Assembly: GCA_009838975.1 (NCBI GenBank) | Contig: VXQO01000103.1 | Location: 1 to 46,032, forward strand | Direction of reading: 5' to 3' | Length of the DNA: 46,032 bases | Origin: Gemmatimonadota bacterium | GTDB taxonomy: Bacteria > Gemmatimonadota > Gemmatimonadetes > Longimicrobiales > Gaopeijiaceae | Part shown: positions 23,957 through 32,167 of the stretch, in pieces | Position numbering within the stretch: position 1 is the first letter of the stretch | Layout: every line of letters starts with the position of its first letter | Position numbers and translations under genes: made by a program | Notes under the pieces: model-generated | The model's database searches: none | The model's input: only the letters and a program-made list of their open reading frames with translations | Told to the model about the DNA's origin: nothing

Positions 23957-25244
23957 GCGTGGTTGTCCTCGTGGTTTTCGGGGCGGTCGTCGACTGACGG
24001 CCACTCAAGGTAAGCTCGCGGACCTCCACGCGCTCGACTCCGAACTCGTCCCTGGACACGCCGATCGCCTGGCCACGGCTCACCTCTTCGATCAGGAAAG
24101 ACGAGGGGACTTCGACACGGCCCAGGTAGACGCCGTCGGCGCCGAATACGTCCCAGTGAACCGTCGAAGCGCCGCGCAGGCTGTGGCGGCGCGCCCAGAG
24201 TTCCCCGTTGTCCGCGATGCGGAGGTCGGTGTATGCGGGGAGCGATTCCGGGAGCGGCATTTCCTGGTAGTTCGCGACCATCTGCCGGATGGAAGCCTCG
24301 TCCTGCGTAAACGGGTTACCGGAATTGCGGACATAAGCCTCCAGGTGTTCGTCGGTTCGCGGGGTCGGCGCTTCGGCAAGCCGCACGATCCGGTTCAGCG
24401 TGCCCGTGTCGTCGAAGACGCTGACTTCGTAGGTCCTTCCCCCGGTGATGGCGACGCCCCCGATGGATCCGCTTGCCGACGGATCGGGCGAGAAGGGAAC
24501 CCGCAGGAGGTTCAAGGACATTTCGGCCCCGCTGCCCGAGGCGGAAACCGACATCATGAGGCCCGGGTGCTGCGCCAGCGTGTCGACAGGCGTGCCGTCC
24601 AGACGGTACCTCAGGAAGTACTCCGGGGGGGCCGCGTCGCTTGCGAACGCCTCCTCCAGACTGCGCATCGTCGATTCGGGGCCCATGGACGGCATCGTGA
24701 AAGGGCGGATCCGGCTCAGGAAGGTCTCGGGGCCGGAGATCCCGACCGGCGTCAGCATGGCCATGGCATCCACGCCGAGCAGGGCCCCGGTGCCTAGCAG
24801 ACTGCCCTCGGCATCGAACCGCGTAATCCGCTGCAGACGCCTGTCGGCCGCGACGATGCTGCCGTCGGCGAGCGGCCAGGCCCCGACCAGCGTCTGGAAC
24901 TCTCCGGGGCCTTCTCCCCGGCCTCCGAAGGAGCGGAGATGGTTGCCTTCGGCGTCGAAGATGCGGATTTCCCCGGCGCCATTGTCGGCCACGACGAAAT
25001 TGCCTTCGCCATCGCGGACAACGGTGGCGATCCCGTCGAACAGGAGTTCCTCGGGACCCTCGAGGACGCCGATCGACAGCGAGGGCTCGAGCGCCAGTTC
25101 CGCGTAGGCAGCAGCGCCGGGCTGGCTGGTGACGATGGTGACGCCCGCCGAGTCGACGACCTCTGCCGCGGGCGACGCGGGCGACGTGTCACCGCCACAT
25201 CCGAAAAACGTCAGTGCTACGAACCCTTGCGCGATGCGCCTCAT
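23859..25244 (-). CDS. Six-bladed beta-propeller lipoprotein
   Basis: 461 aa from ATG 25244, the start of a lipoprotein signal (MRRIAQGFVALTFFGCGG). NHL/SMP-30-like blades are visible: GEGNFVVADNGAGEIRIFDAEGNHLRSFGGRGEGPGEF is the textbook propeller repeat 'D..G..yv.D....ri..f...G.....g..G.gpGef', with later blades GSIVAADRRLQRITRFDAEGS, GRTYEVSVFDDTGTLNRIV and NGELWARRHSL. Proteins of this type are abundant as secreted lipoproteins in Gemmatimonadota; their ligand is unknown. The last ~50 residues after EVRELTL are low-complexity and overlap the ArsC-like gene in a different frame, so the natural end could be earlier than the stop at 23859 suggests, for example after a frameshift. Confidence 0.78.
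   Translation of the reverse strand: MRRIAQGFVALTFFGCGGDTSPASPAAEVVDSAGVTIVTSQPGAAAYAELALEPSLSIGVLEGPEELLFDGIATVVRDGEGNFVVADNGAGEIRIFDAEGNHLRSFGGRGEGPGEFQTLVGAWPLADGSIVAADRRLQRITRFDAEGSLLGTGALLGVDAMAMLTPVGISGPETFLSRIRPFTMPSMGPESTMRSLEEAFASDAAPPEYFLRYRLDGTPVDTLAQHPGLMMSVSASGSGAEMSLNLLRVPFSPDPSASGSIGGVAITGGRTYEVSVFDDTGTLNRIVRLAEAPTPRTDEHLEAYVRNSGNPFTQDEASIRQMVANYQEMPLPESLPAYTDLRIADNGELWARRHSLRGASTVHWDVFGADGVYLGRVEVPSSFLIEEVSRGQAIGVSRDEFGVERVEVRELTLSGRQSTTAPKTTRTTTHEPQSGMALPPPWLNQLQTHARVSCAERDRRG
23882..23898 (-). promoter_or_regulatory. Putative bacterial SECIS hairpin downstream of the ArsC-like UGA
   Basis: On the minus strand the RNA CGCAAGA-GUU-UCUUGCG forms a perfect 7-bp stem (23898-23892 with 23888-23882) with a GUU loop at 23891-23889. 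The loop G is nucleotide 27 counted from the U of UGA at 23917. Stem length, distance and the G/U-containing apical loop fit the bacterial SECIS pattern. The hairpin lies wholly inside the coding frame, as bacterial SECIS elements do. Confidence 0.75.
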
Positions 25245-25427
25245 CAGTTTTGCCTTTCCGATTCTCCGTACTGGACGTGCCGGGCTTCCGGGCGTTGTGA
25301 AGCAACCTTGCCGAGCCAACCGGGCGCCCCTTACTCTCGCTGCCACTTTTGGATCGCCCGGAAGACGGCTCCCGTTGCCCGTCCCACCGAATCCCTGCCC
25401 CGATATCTACGCGAAAGGCAAGCTCCC

Positions 25428-25928
25428 ATGACATCGGCAACCCTGCGCCATCATCGATTCGCGGCCCTGGCCGCCCCCCTCGTCATCCTGTCGGCGGCGT
25501 GCGAAGCGCCCGACATGTCCGACGGCGACACCATGCAGGACGTAGCGCCGACCGTCGAGTTCGTGAACTCGCGTTCCCCGGCCGATGGCGATGGCGTTGC
25601 CCCGTTCAGCGGAGCGGTTTGGGTCGACAACACGTTCTACGTGTCGGGAATGCTCGGGCTGGAAGGTGGCCAGGTTCCGGAGACCGCCGAACAGGAGGCG
25701 GCCAACGTCCTCGACGGCATCAAGGGTGTTCTCGAGGGCGAAGGCCTAACCATGGACGACCTCGTGGTCGTACAGGTGTTCGCGTCCGACGTCGCCGACT
25801 ACGGCGCTTTCAACAATGTCTACCGCACCTACTTCACCAGCGAGTTCCCCGCCCGGGCGTTCCTGGGATCGGGGCCGCTGCTGTTCGGGGCCCGCTTCGA
25901 GGTAATGGGGACGGCGGTAAGGCGGTAG
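25428..25928 (+). CDS. Exported Rid (RidA/YjgF)-family lipoprotein
   Basis: 166 aa from ATG 25428. The first 25 residues are a lipoprotein signal (FAALAAPLVILSAAC25). The Rid domain (about 46-166) shows FSGAVWVDNTFYVSGMLGLEGGQ, the helix EAANVLDGIKGVLEGEGLTMDDLVVVQVFASDVADYGAFNNVY, and FPARAFLGSGPLLFGARFEVMGTAVRR, in which the Arg of F-P-A-R is the catalytic Arg position of RidA. Rid enzymes normally act in the cytosol on enamines/imines; an exported lipoprotein version is uncommon. Divergent from the beta-propeller gene (184 nt) and convergent with the class V PLP enzyme (29 nt). Confidence 0.88.
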   Translation: MTSATLRHHRFAALAAPLVILSAACEAPDMSDGDTMQDVAPTVEFVNSRSPADGDGVAPFSGAVWVDNTFYVSGMLGLEGGQVPETAEQEAANVLDGIKGVLEGEGLTMDDLVVVQVFASDVADYGAFNNVYRTYFTSEFPARAFLGSGPLLFGARFEVMGTAVRR

Positions 25929-25957
25929 GAAAGGGCGTCAGCCGGCCTTTGGGGACA

Positions 25958-27247
25958 CTACCCCAGAATCACATCCCGCAGCGCCTTCACGCCCGCAACG
26001 GCGCGGTCGATGTGCTCCCGCGTGTTGTAGACGTGCGGGCAGAGCCGCAGCCCGCCCGTGCCGGCCCCGGCGATCCCGTGCTCCTCGTACAGCCGGCGCA
26101 GGGCCGTACCGCGGTCGCCCGGCACCTCGATGATGCACACGCCGCCGGAAAGCGCCGGGTCCATCGGGGTGACCAGCGTCATGCCGAGTTCGGCGAGCCC
26201 CTGCTTCAGCATTGTGGCCAGCTCGCTCACGCGCGCCTCGGTCGCCGGGCCGCCGATCGCGTCGTGGAAGTCGGCCGTGGTGCCGACCGCCGCGAGACAG
26301 GCGTCGTCGCGCTGGCCGAGGGACTCGAACTTGCGCGCGCCTTCCACGTCGGGGTCGGCGTCGTTGCCCCAGCCGGGCGCCACGATGTTGGGCCAGATCT
26401 CGGGGATGCGCGATTCCCTGACGTAGAGCAGACCGGCCTCCTTCGGGCCCATGTACCACTTGTGGGCGGACGCGGAGTAGGAATCGCAGCCGAGCTCACG
26501 GAGGTTGACGTCGAGAGCGCCCCAGCTCTGCGCGCCATCGAGATGGACGTGGATGCCGCGGGGGCGCGCGGCCTCGACAAGTTCGCGGACGGGCAGCCGA
26601 ATCCCGCTGACGTTCGAGACGTGGGTGAGCGACAGCACGCGGGTCCGGTCGGTCAGGGCCGCGACGAAGGGGTCGATCAGCTCCCGGGCCGAGGCCGGGT
26701 GGCGCGGTACGGATACCCTCTTCACCGTGATCCCGAACCTCGCCGCCCGCACGTCCCACGCCACGTTGTTGGTCGGGTGGTTCTGATCCCACAGGACCAC
26801 CTCGTCGCCCGGGCTCAGCGGCACGCCGTTGTTGATCGTGTTGTTGGACTCGCTGGTGTTGCGGACGATCGCGATCTCGTCGGGGCTGACACCGAGCTGG
26901 CCCGCCACGGCCGCCCGCGACTCCTCGGTCAGAGTGCGGAACTTGGCGCGGTTGTTGAAGGAACAGTCGCGATCGATGTCCCGGGTCAGCTCCTCGACGC
27001 GCGCCGCCACCGAGCGGGGCGAGGGGCAGAGGTTGGCCGCGTTCATCGGCACGCGTTCATCGGTGAAGGAGAACTGCGAACGAATCAGCTCCCACCAGGA
27101 CTCGTCGCGCGGGGCCGAAGGTCCGGAGGGCAGCGGGGGAGGGCCGGACTCGGGTGACCGTCCGGAAAGCGACAGGGCAGGCGGCAGGACGACGGCTCCG
27201 GCGGCCATTTCTGCGAGGAAGTTGCGGCGGCTGGTCTGGCGCTTCAT
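25958..27247 (-). CDS. Tat-exported class V aminotransferase-fold enzyme (isopenicillin-N-epimerase-like)
   Basis: 429 aa from ATG 27247. A twin-arginine signal (TSRRNFLAEMAAGAVVLPPALSL) predicts folded export with cofactor. The PLP fold-type I class V features are: FTDERVPMNAANLCPSPRSV at the N-terminus, IVRNTSESNNTINNGVPL, VVLWDQNHPTNNVAWDV, the PLP-pyridine Asp in HVHLDGAQSWGAL, and the Schiff-base Lys in YSASAHKWYMGPKEAGLLYV. A closing TGGLRLCPHVYNTREHID segment carries the carboxylate Arg. Likely a transaminase, epimerase or cysteine-desulfurase-like lyase of periplasmic amino acids. Its neighbour on the other side of the 167-nt divergent spacer is another PLP enzyme. Confidence 0.87.
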   Translation of the reverse strand: MKRQTSRRNFLAEMAAGAVVLPPALSLSGRSPESGPPPLPSGPSAPRDESWWELIRSQFSFTDERVPMNAANLCPSPRSVAARVEELTRDIDRDCSFNNRAKFRTLTEESRAAVAGQLGVSPDEIAIVRNTSESNNTINNGVPLSPGDEVVLWDQNHPTNNVAWDVRAARFGITVKRVSVPRHPASARELIDPFVAALTDRTRVLSLTHVSNVSGIRLPVRELVEAARPRGIHVHLDGAQSWGALDVNLRELGCDSYSASAHKWYMGPKEAGLLYVRESRIPEIWPNIVAPGWGNDADPDVEGARKFESLGQRDDACLAAVGTTADFHDAIGGPATEARVSELATMLKQGLAELGMTLVTPMDPALSGGVCIIEVPGDRGTALRRLYEEHGIAGAGTGGLRLCPHVYNTREHIDRAVAGVKALRDVILG

Positions 27248-27414
27248 CTGACGCACTCCGGTTGGTGTCCGGGGCCGGGCCGTGTGGATGGCATTGGCCG
27301 GCAGCTTGTGTTGATCATAGTTGCCGCGCACCTTGCCTTGCCAGTCGCCGGGCGGGTCGGCGTCGAACCCGGCCCCGGCCCGCACTCCCCACACTCCGAA
27401 ACGAGACTCCCGCC

Positions 27415-28731
27415 TTGGCCGTCATCGCCCGTCGCATGCGTCATCTGGGAACCGAGAACGCCTTCAAGCTGGGTGATGACATCCAGCGCTGCGTCGACCT
27501 GGGCCTGGACGTGATCCGCTTCAACCTCGGCGCCCCCGACTTCAACAGCCCCCCGCACCTGAACCGCGTGGCGATGGAAGCCCTCGATGCCGGGCGCGCC
27601 GGCTACTGCGACCCCGCCGGGATCCTGCCGTTCCGCGAGGCGATCGCGGCGCACTTCACCCGTACGCGCGGAGTGGAGGTGACGCCGGACCGCGTCGTGG
27701 TGACGCCCGGGGCCAAGCCGCCGATCGGCTACACCATGCAGACGTATGTGAACGAGGGCGATGAGGTGATCTATCCGTCGCCGGGCTTCCCGATCTACGA
27801 GTCGTGGGTCCAGTTCGTGGGGGCCGTTCCGGTGCCTCTGCTTCTGACCGACGACCGCGGCTTCTCCTTCGACGCCGACGACCTCGCCGCGTTGATCACC
27901 GAGCGCACCAAGGTGATCATCCTGTGCTCGCCGTCGAACCCGACCGGGGGGGTGCTGTCGCGCGGCGAGCTGGCCGGGATCGCCAGGGTGATCCGCGAGC
28001 GGTGCCGCCCGGACGTGCGCATCTACTCGGACGAGATCTACGAGCAGATCCTCTTCGACGGGCTGGAGCACGAGAGCATCGTGGAGCACCCGGGGATGCC
28101 GGAGCGGACGGTGGTCGCGAGCGGGCACTCGAAGGGCTTCGCGATGACCGGGTGGCGGCTGGGGTGGGCGGTGCTGCCGACGCCCGAGGAGGCCGCGGTC
28201 TTCAAGCGCATCAACATCAACATCGTGTCCTGCGTGCCGCCATTCCTGCAGGAGGCGGGGGCGGCCGCATACGAGGACCCCGCCTCGGAGGGCGAGGTGG
28301 CGCGCATGGTCGAAGCATTCCGGAAGCGCCGCGACTGGATCGTGCCGGCGCTGAACGAGGTTCCCGGCGTGAGGTGCCTGATGCCGAAGGGCGCGTTCTA
28401 CGTCTTCCCGGACGTATCGGGGCTGTGCGAGCGGCTGGGGGTGTACCGGGCGTACGCCGAACTCGCCGAGGGGGCCCGATGCCGCACGACGCCAGCGGGA
28501 ATGGTTCAGATGTTCCTGCTGTACCGCTACGGGGTCGCCACGATGGACCGGGCGTCGTTCGGGCGGATCGGGGCCGAGGGGCAGGACTTCCTGCGCATGT
28601 CTATCGCAAACAGCATGGACGACATCCGCCGCGGCGTCTCCCGAATCCGGGAAGCCGCCGGCGACGCCGACGGGTTCGCCGACTTCGTGCGCGCCGAGGC
28701 GGCAAAGGGCGGCGAAGGGTTGTTTTCGTGA
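27415..28731 (+). CDS. Class I/II aminotransferase, aspartate-aminotransferase-like
   Basis: 438 aa from TTG 27415, giving M-AVIARRMRHLGTENAF, the usual start of this subfamily; ATG 27436 is the alternative. Fold-type I signatures: FNLGAPDFNSPPHLN, VVVTPGAKPPIGYTM, EVIYPSPGFPIYESWV, LCSPSNPTGGVLS (N-P-T-G), PLP-binding Asp in RIYSDEIYEQILFDG, Schiff-base Lys in ASGHSKGFAMTGWRLGWAV, and the C-terminal Arg in FLRMSIANSM. Substrates probably include aspartate-like or aromatic amino acids. Its TGA overlaps the GTG of the DapB-like gene (GTGA), so the two are translated together. Confidence 0.92.
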   Translation: MAVIARRMRHLGTENAFKLGDDIQRCVDLGLDVIRFNLGAPDFNSPPHLNRVAMEALDAGRAGYCDPAGILPFREAIAAHFTRTRGVEVTPDRVVVTPGAKPPIGYTMQTYVNEGDEVIYPSPGFPIYESWVQFVGAVPVPLLLTDDRGFSFDADDLAALITERTKVIILCSPSNPTGGVLSRGELAGIARVIRERCRPDVRIYSDEIYEQILFDGLEHESIVEHPGMPERTVVASGHSKGFAMTGWRLGWAVLPTPEEAAVFKRININIVSCVPPFLQEAGAAAYEDPASEGEVARMVEAFRKRRDWIVPALNEVPGVRCLMPKGAFYVFPDVSGLCERLGVYRAYAELAEGARCRTTPAGMVQMFLLYRYGVATMDRASFGRIGAEGQDFLRMSIANSMDDIRRGVSRIREAAGDADGFADFVRAEAAKGGEGLFS

Positions 28732-29531
28732 GCCTCCGGGTCTGCGTCGCCGGGGCGACCGGCTGGGCCGGGCGGGCGGTCGCGCGGGCGGTGCTGGAGT
28801 CCGACGAGTTCAGGCTGGAGTCGGCCGTGGCGCGTTCCGCCGCCGGTGAGGATGTGGGGATCGCGATCGGCAGCGGCGCTCCCGTCGGTGTGCCGATCAC
28901 CGCGGACCCGGCCGAGGCCCTGAAGGCGAAGCCCGAAGTCTGGATCGACTACACCCATCCTTCGGCGGTAAAGGGACACGCGCTCGCGGCGCTTGAAGGG
29001 GGCGCCCGGGTCGTGATCGGCACCTCGGGGCTGGGCGAGGACGACTACCGCGAGATCACGTCCGCCGCCCTTGCGGCGCGCTCCGGGGTCATCGCGGCGG
29101 GGAACTTCTCCATGACGGCCGCCCTACTCAAGCACCTGGCCGGGATCGCCGCCCGCCACCTGCCCCATCGCGAGATCATCGACTTCGCGGGCCCGACGAA
29201 GCCCGACGCGCCCAGCGGCACGGCCATGGAACTGGCGGAATACCTTGCCACGGTCTCTCCCAACCAGCTCGACCTGCCGGTGGAGGAGACCCTGGGAGTG
29301 CCCGGGACACGCGGCGCCGGGATCGGCGGCACGCAAGTCCATTCGCTGCGCCTGCCCAGCTACCTGATCTCGATCGAGGCCCTCTTCGCGCTGCCAGACG
29401 AGCGACTGATCATCCGCCACGATGCCGGCAACAGCCCCGAGCCGTATGTGGCCGGAACGCTGCTGGCCGTCCAGCGCGTGGGCGAGGTGACCGGCCTGGT
29501 AAGAGGCCTGGACGAACTGCTTTTCGCGTAA
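28728..29531 (+). CDS. DapB-like dihydrodipicolinate reductase family protein lacking the catalytic His pair
   Basis: 267 aa from GTG 28728 (GTGA overlap with the aminotransferase). The NAD(P) Rossmann motif is VAGATGWAGRAVARAV, then DYTHPSAVKGHALAALEGGARVVIGTSG, ending with the signature TKPDAPSGTAMELAE (158-169) of DapB. In E. coli DapB this signature is preceded by the catalytic His-His within E-A-H-H-R-H-K; here the corresponding stretch is D152-F-A-G-P-T-K158, so both histidines are absent. The C-terminal VHSLRLPSYLISIEALFALPDERLIIRHDAGNS also follows the family. It may reduce a different substrate than tetrahydrodipicolinate. The pairing with an aminotransferase fits lysine or amino-acid metabolism. 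Confidence 0.82.
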   Translation: MSLRVCVAGATGWAGRAVARAVLESDEFRLESAVARSAAGEDVGIAIGSGAPVGVPITADPAEALKAKPEVWIDYTHPSAVKGHALAALEGGARVVIGTSGLGEDDYREITSAALAARSGVIAAGNFSMTAALLKHLAGIAARHLPHREIIDFAGPTKPDAPSGTAMELAEYLATVSPNQLDLPVEETLGVPGTRGAGIGGTQVHSLRLPSYLISIEALFALPDERLIIRHDAGNSPEPYVAGTLLAVQRVGEVTGLVRGLDELLFA

Positions 29532-29610
29532 CGGGCGTGAGCACCCGCCCGCGCCGGTCCCGCGGAAACGACGTGGGTCACGGGCATGCTCGAATGGGAC
29601 GGACAACAGC

Positions 29611-30384
29611 TCAGCCGTCGATGGCGATCTCGAACACCTCGGGCCAAAGCTTGCCGGTCACGTAGAATGTCCCCGTCGCCTCGTCGTAGGCGATCCCGTT
29701 GAAGACCGCGCCCGCGTCGTTGGGCCGGTCGCTCGCGAGCGCAAGCCCCAGCGCGTCGAGAGAGCCCGTGATCTCGCCCGTGCGCTTGTCGATCCGCACG
29801 ATCTCGTTGGTCATGTAGACGTTGGCGTAGATGTGGTCGCCGACGCACTCCAGCTCGTTGAGGTTGCGCGTGGAGAAGCCGTCGCGCGTGACTCGCACCT
29901 CGTCGAGCAGCGCAAAGGTCGCCGGATCGCGGCGGCGGAGGGTCCCCGAGCCGTCCGACTGGAAGAGCGACTGGCCGTCATGGCAGAGTCCCCATCCTTC
30001 GCCCTCGTATTCCAGCGTGTCGAGCGCCGCGAAGGTGCCGACATCGTAGACGAAGGCGAGGCCGGCCTTCCAGGTCAGTTGGATGACGCGCTCGCCGACC
30101 ACCGCGATACCCTCGCCGAAGTGGTCATCGGACATGGAGACGGCGTTCAGCACCCGGCCGCTGGCGATGTCGACCCGCCGCAGCTGCGAGGAGCCGTACT
30201 GCCCGGTGCTTTCGAGGAACGCGCCGTCGTGGATGACGAGTCCCTGCGTGTACGCGGCCGTGTCGTGCGGCAGTGTGCGCAGGAGCTCGTAGCCGAGCTC
30301 GGGAACCCCACCCTCCCCGCAGGCGACGAAGGGCAGGACCCCGCCCGCCAGGATCAGGATTCTTCTCGTTGTGGCAATTCTCAT
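29611..30384 (-). CDS. Glutaminyl-peptide cyclotransferase, bacterial/plant type, lipoprotein
   Basis: 257 aa. Signal ILILAGGVLPFVACGEGG with lipobox-like V-A-C. The enzyme cyclises N-terminal Gln to pyroglutamate. The five-bladed propeller of the type-I QC family is recognisable: LPHDTAAYTQGLVIHDGAFLESTGQYGSSQLRRVD, VIQLTWKAGLAFVYDV, GEGWGLCHDGQSLFQSDGS, LNELECVGDHIYANVYMTNEIVRID and NGIAYDEATGTFYVTGKLWPEVFEI. Those segments contain the T-Q-G-L, E-G-W-G-L and N-E-L-E motifs typical of the family. ATG start at 30384. Divergent from the class V aminotransferase by about 88 nt. Confidence 0.93.
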   Translation of the reverse strand: MRIATTRRILILAGGVLPFVACGEGGVPELGYELLRTLPHDTAAYTQGLVIHDGAFLESTGQYGSSQLRRVDIASGRVLNAVSMSDDHFGEGIAVVGERVIQLTWKAGLAFVYDVGTFAALDTLEYEGEGWGLCHDGQSLFQSDGSGTLRRRDPATFALLDEVRVTRDGFSTRNLNELECVGDHIYANVYMTNEIVRIDKRTGEITGSLDALGLALASDRPNDAGAVFNGIAYDEATGTFYVTGKLWPEVFEIAIDG

Positions 30385-30460
30385 CCTCTTCCCTCCTGCC
30401 TCCGGCGCCTTCCGCGAACGGCTCGTCGACGGCTAATGTAGTAGCTCTCACCCGACCCCC

Positions 30461-30467
30461 AAGGAGG
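30461..30467 (+). promoter_or_regulatory. Strong Shine-Dalgarno sequence AAGGAGG deciding the start of the next gene
   Basis: AAGGAGG at 30461-30467 lies 5 nt before GTG 30473. A GTG at 30467 is in the same frame but overlaps the ribosome-binding site, so 30473 is preferred. A clear Shine-Dalgarno match is unusual in this window. Confidence 0.8.
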
Positions 30468-30472
30468 TGGAC

Positions 30473-31633
30473 GTGCCCGGGCTGCACCCCCACATCGACC
30501 CTGACGGACTTTTGGAATACTCGGTCGTATTCACCGATCGATCACTGAACCACATGTCGGCGCGCTTCCGCGAAGTGATGCGGACCGTGTCGGCGACCCT
30601 CAAGGATACCTACGCAGCCGATTCCGTGGCCGTCGTGCCCGGCGGAGGCACCTTTGCGATGGAGGCCGTCGCGCGGCAGTTCGGGACCGGCAAGCGGTGC
30701 CTCGTGCTGCGAAACGGTTGGTTCAGCTACCGATGGACGCAGATCTTCGACACGGCCCGCATCCCTGCGGAATCGACGGTGCTGAAGGCCCGTGCGGTCG
30801 ACGACAGTCCCACGCCGGCCTTCGCCCCCGCTCCGATCGACGAAGTGGTCGCGACCATCGCCGACGTGCGCCCGGACGTCGTGTTCGCCCCGCATGTAGA
30901 GACCTCCGCCGGGATCCTGCTGCCGGATGACTATCTGCGCGCGGTCGCCGACGCGACTCACGACGTCGGGGGGATCTTCGTCCTCGATGCCATCGCTTCT
31001 GGAGCGCTCTGGGTGGATATGGAGGAATCGGGTGTCGACGTGCTGATCAGTGCGCCGCAGAAGGGGTGGAGCGGATCGCCGTGTGCCGGGCTGGTCATGT
31101 TCGGACCCGAAAGCCGAGCGCGCGCCGCGGCGTCGAGGAGCACCAGCTTCGCCGGCGACCTGCACATGTGGATGAGGGTCATGGACGCCTACGTGGACGG
31201 CAGGCAGCTCTACCACGCCACCATGCCCACCGACTCGCTCAGGTTCTTCAGCGAGGTCATGCTCGAGACGCGCGACTTCGGGCTTGAGAACGCGAGGGCC
31301 CGCCAGTGGGAACTGGGGAATCGCATCCGCGCGCTCCTGGCCGAGAACGGCTTCAAGGGCGTAGCGGCTCCAGGTTTTGAGGCTCCAGGAGTCGTGGTAA
31401 GCCACACGGACGACCCATCCATACACAACGGCACCCGCTTCGCGGCGGCAGGCCTGCAGATAGCCGCCGGAGTGCCGCTGCGATGCGGCGAGCCCGATGG
31501 CTTCCGCACCTTCCGGCTGGGTCTCTTCGGCCTCGACAAGCTGGGCAACGTCGACCGGACCGTCGACACCTTCGCCGCGGCGCTGGAGCAGGTTCTCGCG
31601 GCGGGTGCGGCGGCCAGCGCGGTGGGCGTGTAG
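30473..31633 (+). CDS. Class V aminotransferase, alanine-glyoxylate/serine-type
   Basis: 386 aa from GTG 30473. The fold is the small class V type: an N-terminal GLHPHIDPDGLLEYSVVFTDRSLNHMS, VAVVPGGGTFAMEAVARQF (cofactor loop), DVVFAPHVETSAGILLPDDYL, VGGIFVLDAIASGALWVD with the pyridine Asp, and VDVLISAPQKGWSGSPCAGLVMF with the Schiff-base Lys. Similar to serine-glyoxylate or alanine-glyoxylate aminotransferases. The C-terminal FRTFRLGLFGLDKLGN contains the substrate Arg. The DUF3224 gene follows immediately, its possible GTG 31633 overlapping this gene's TAG. Confidence 0.9.
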   Translation: MPGLHPHIDPDGLLEYSVVFTDRSLNHMSARFREVMRTVSATLKDTYAADSVAVVPGGGTFAMEAVARQFGTGKRCLVLRNGWFSYRWTQIFDTARIPAESTVLKARAVDDSPTPAFAPAPIDEVVATIADVRPDVVFAPHVETSAGILLPDDYLRAVADATHDVGGIFVLDAIASGALWVDMEESGVDVLISAPQKGWSGSPCAGLVMFGPESRARAAASRSTSFAGDLHMWMRVMDAYVDGRQLYHATMPTDSLRFFSEVMLETRDFGLENARARQWELGNRIRALLAENGFKGVAAPGFEAPGVVVSHTDDPSIHNGTRFAAAGLQIAAGVPLRCGEPDGFRTFRLGLFGLDKLGNVDRTVDTFAAALEQVLAAGAAASAVGV

Positions 31634-31647
31634 TGGCGGCCGGCGAC

Positions 31648-32064
31648 ATGAAGGCCACCGCCCGGTTCGATGTCACCGGCTGGGACGAAACGCCCTATGG
31701 CGAGGAGGGCGACGGCCCCCACCTCTCCGAGGCGCTGGTCGTAAAGGAATATCGCGGCGACCTCAAGGGTGCGGCCCGGGCACGCGTGCTCATGTGCCGT
31801 GCCGGCACGGAGGGGCCGCTGCAGGATGCGGGCTACATCGCGTCGGAACGGGTCGAGGGGCGGCTTGCGGGGCGCGAAGGAACGTTCGTGCTGCAGCACT
31901 GGGGCATTGCGGCCGCCGGGTCACCGCCGCGGACGGCCGGACACGTGGTCCCGGGTTCGGGAACCGGCGAGCTGGCAGGGCTTTCGGGGACAATGGAGAT
32001 CGGGGTCGATGCGGACGGCAGGCATACCCTCGACCTGGAGTACCGCATCGATCAGCGCCCGTGA
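31648..32064 (+). CDS. DUF3224 domain protein
   Basis: 138 aa from ATG 31648; GTG 31633 in frame overlaps the preceding stop and would add V-A-A-G-D. DUF3224 traits are visible: TARFDVTGWDETPYGE at the start, VKEYRGDLKGAARARVLMCRAG, YIASERVEGRLAGREGTFVLQHWG, then VVPGSGTGELAGLSGTMEIGVDADGRHTLDLEYRI. The fold is a beta-barrel-like small domain reported in several structural genomics targets without known function. No signal peptide, so cytoplasmic. Possibly co-transcribed with the aminotransferase just upstream. Confidence 0.87.
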   Translation: MKATARFDVTGWDETPYGEEGDGPHLSEALVVKEYRGDLKGAARARVLMCRAGTEGPLQDAGYIASERVEGRLAGREGTFVLQHWGIAAAGSPPRTAGHVVPGSGTGELAGLSGTMEIGVDADGRHTLDLEYRIDQRP

Positions 32065-32167
32065 TTGGCGCGCACGCGCGAAACGCTTGCGCCGACGGCC
32101 TTTCCCCGGCCAGCTTTCCACAGGTCGCCCGGTCATCATGCCCCCTCAAGGCACTCTGAGAGCGAAA

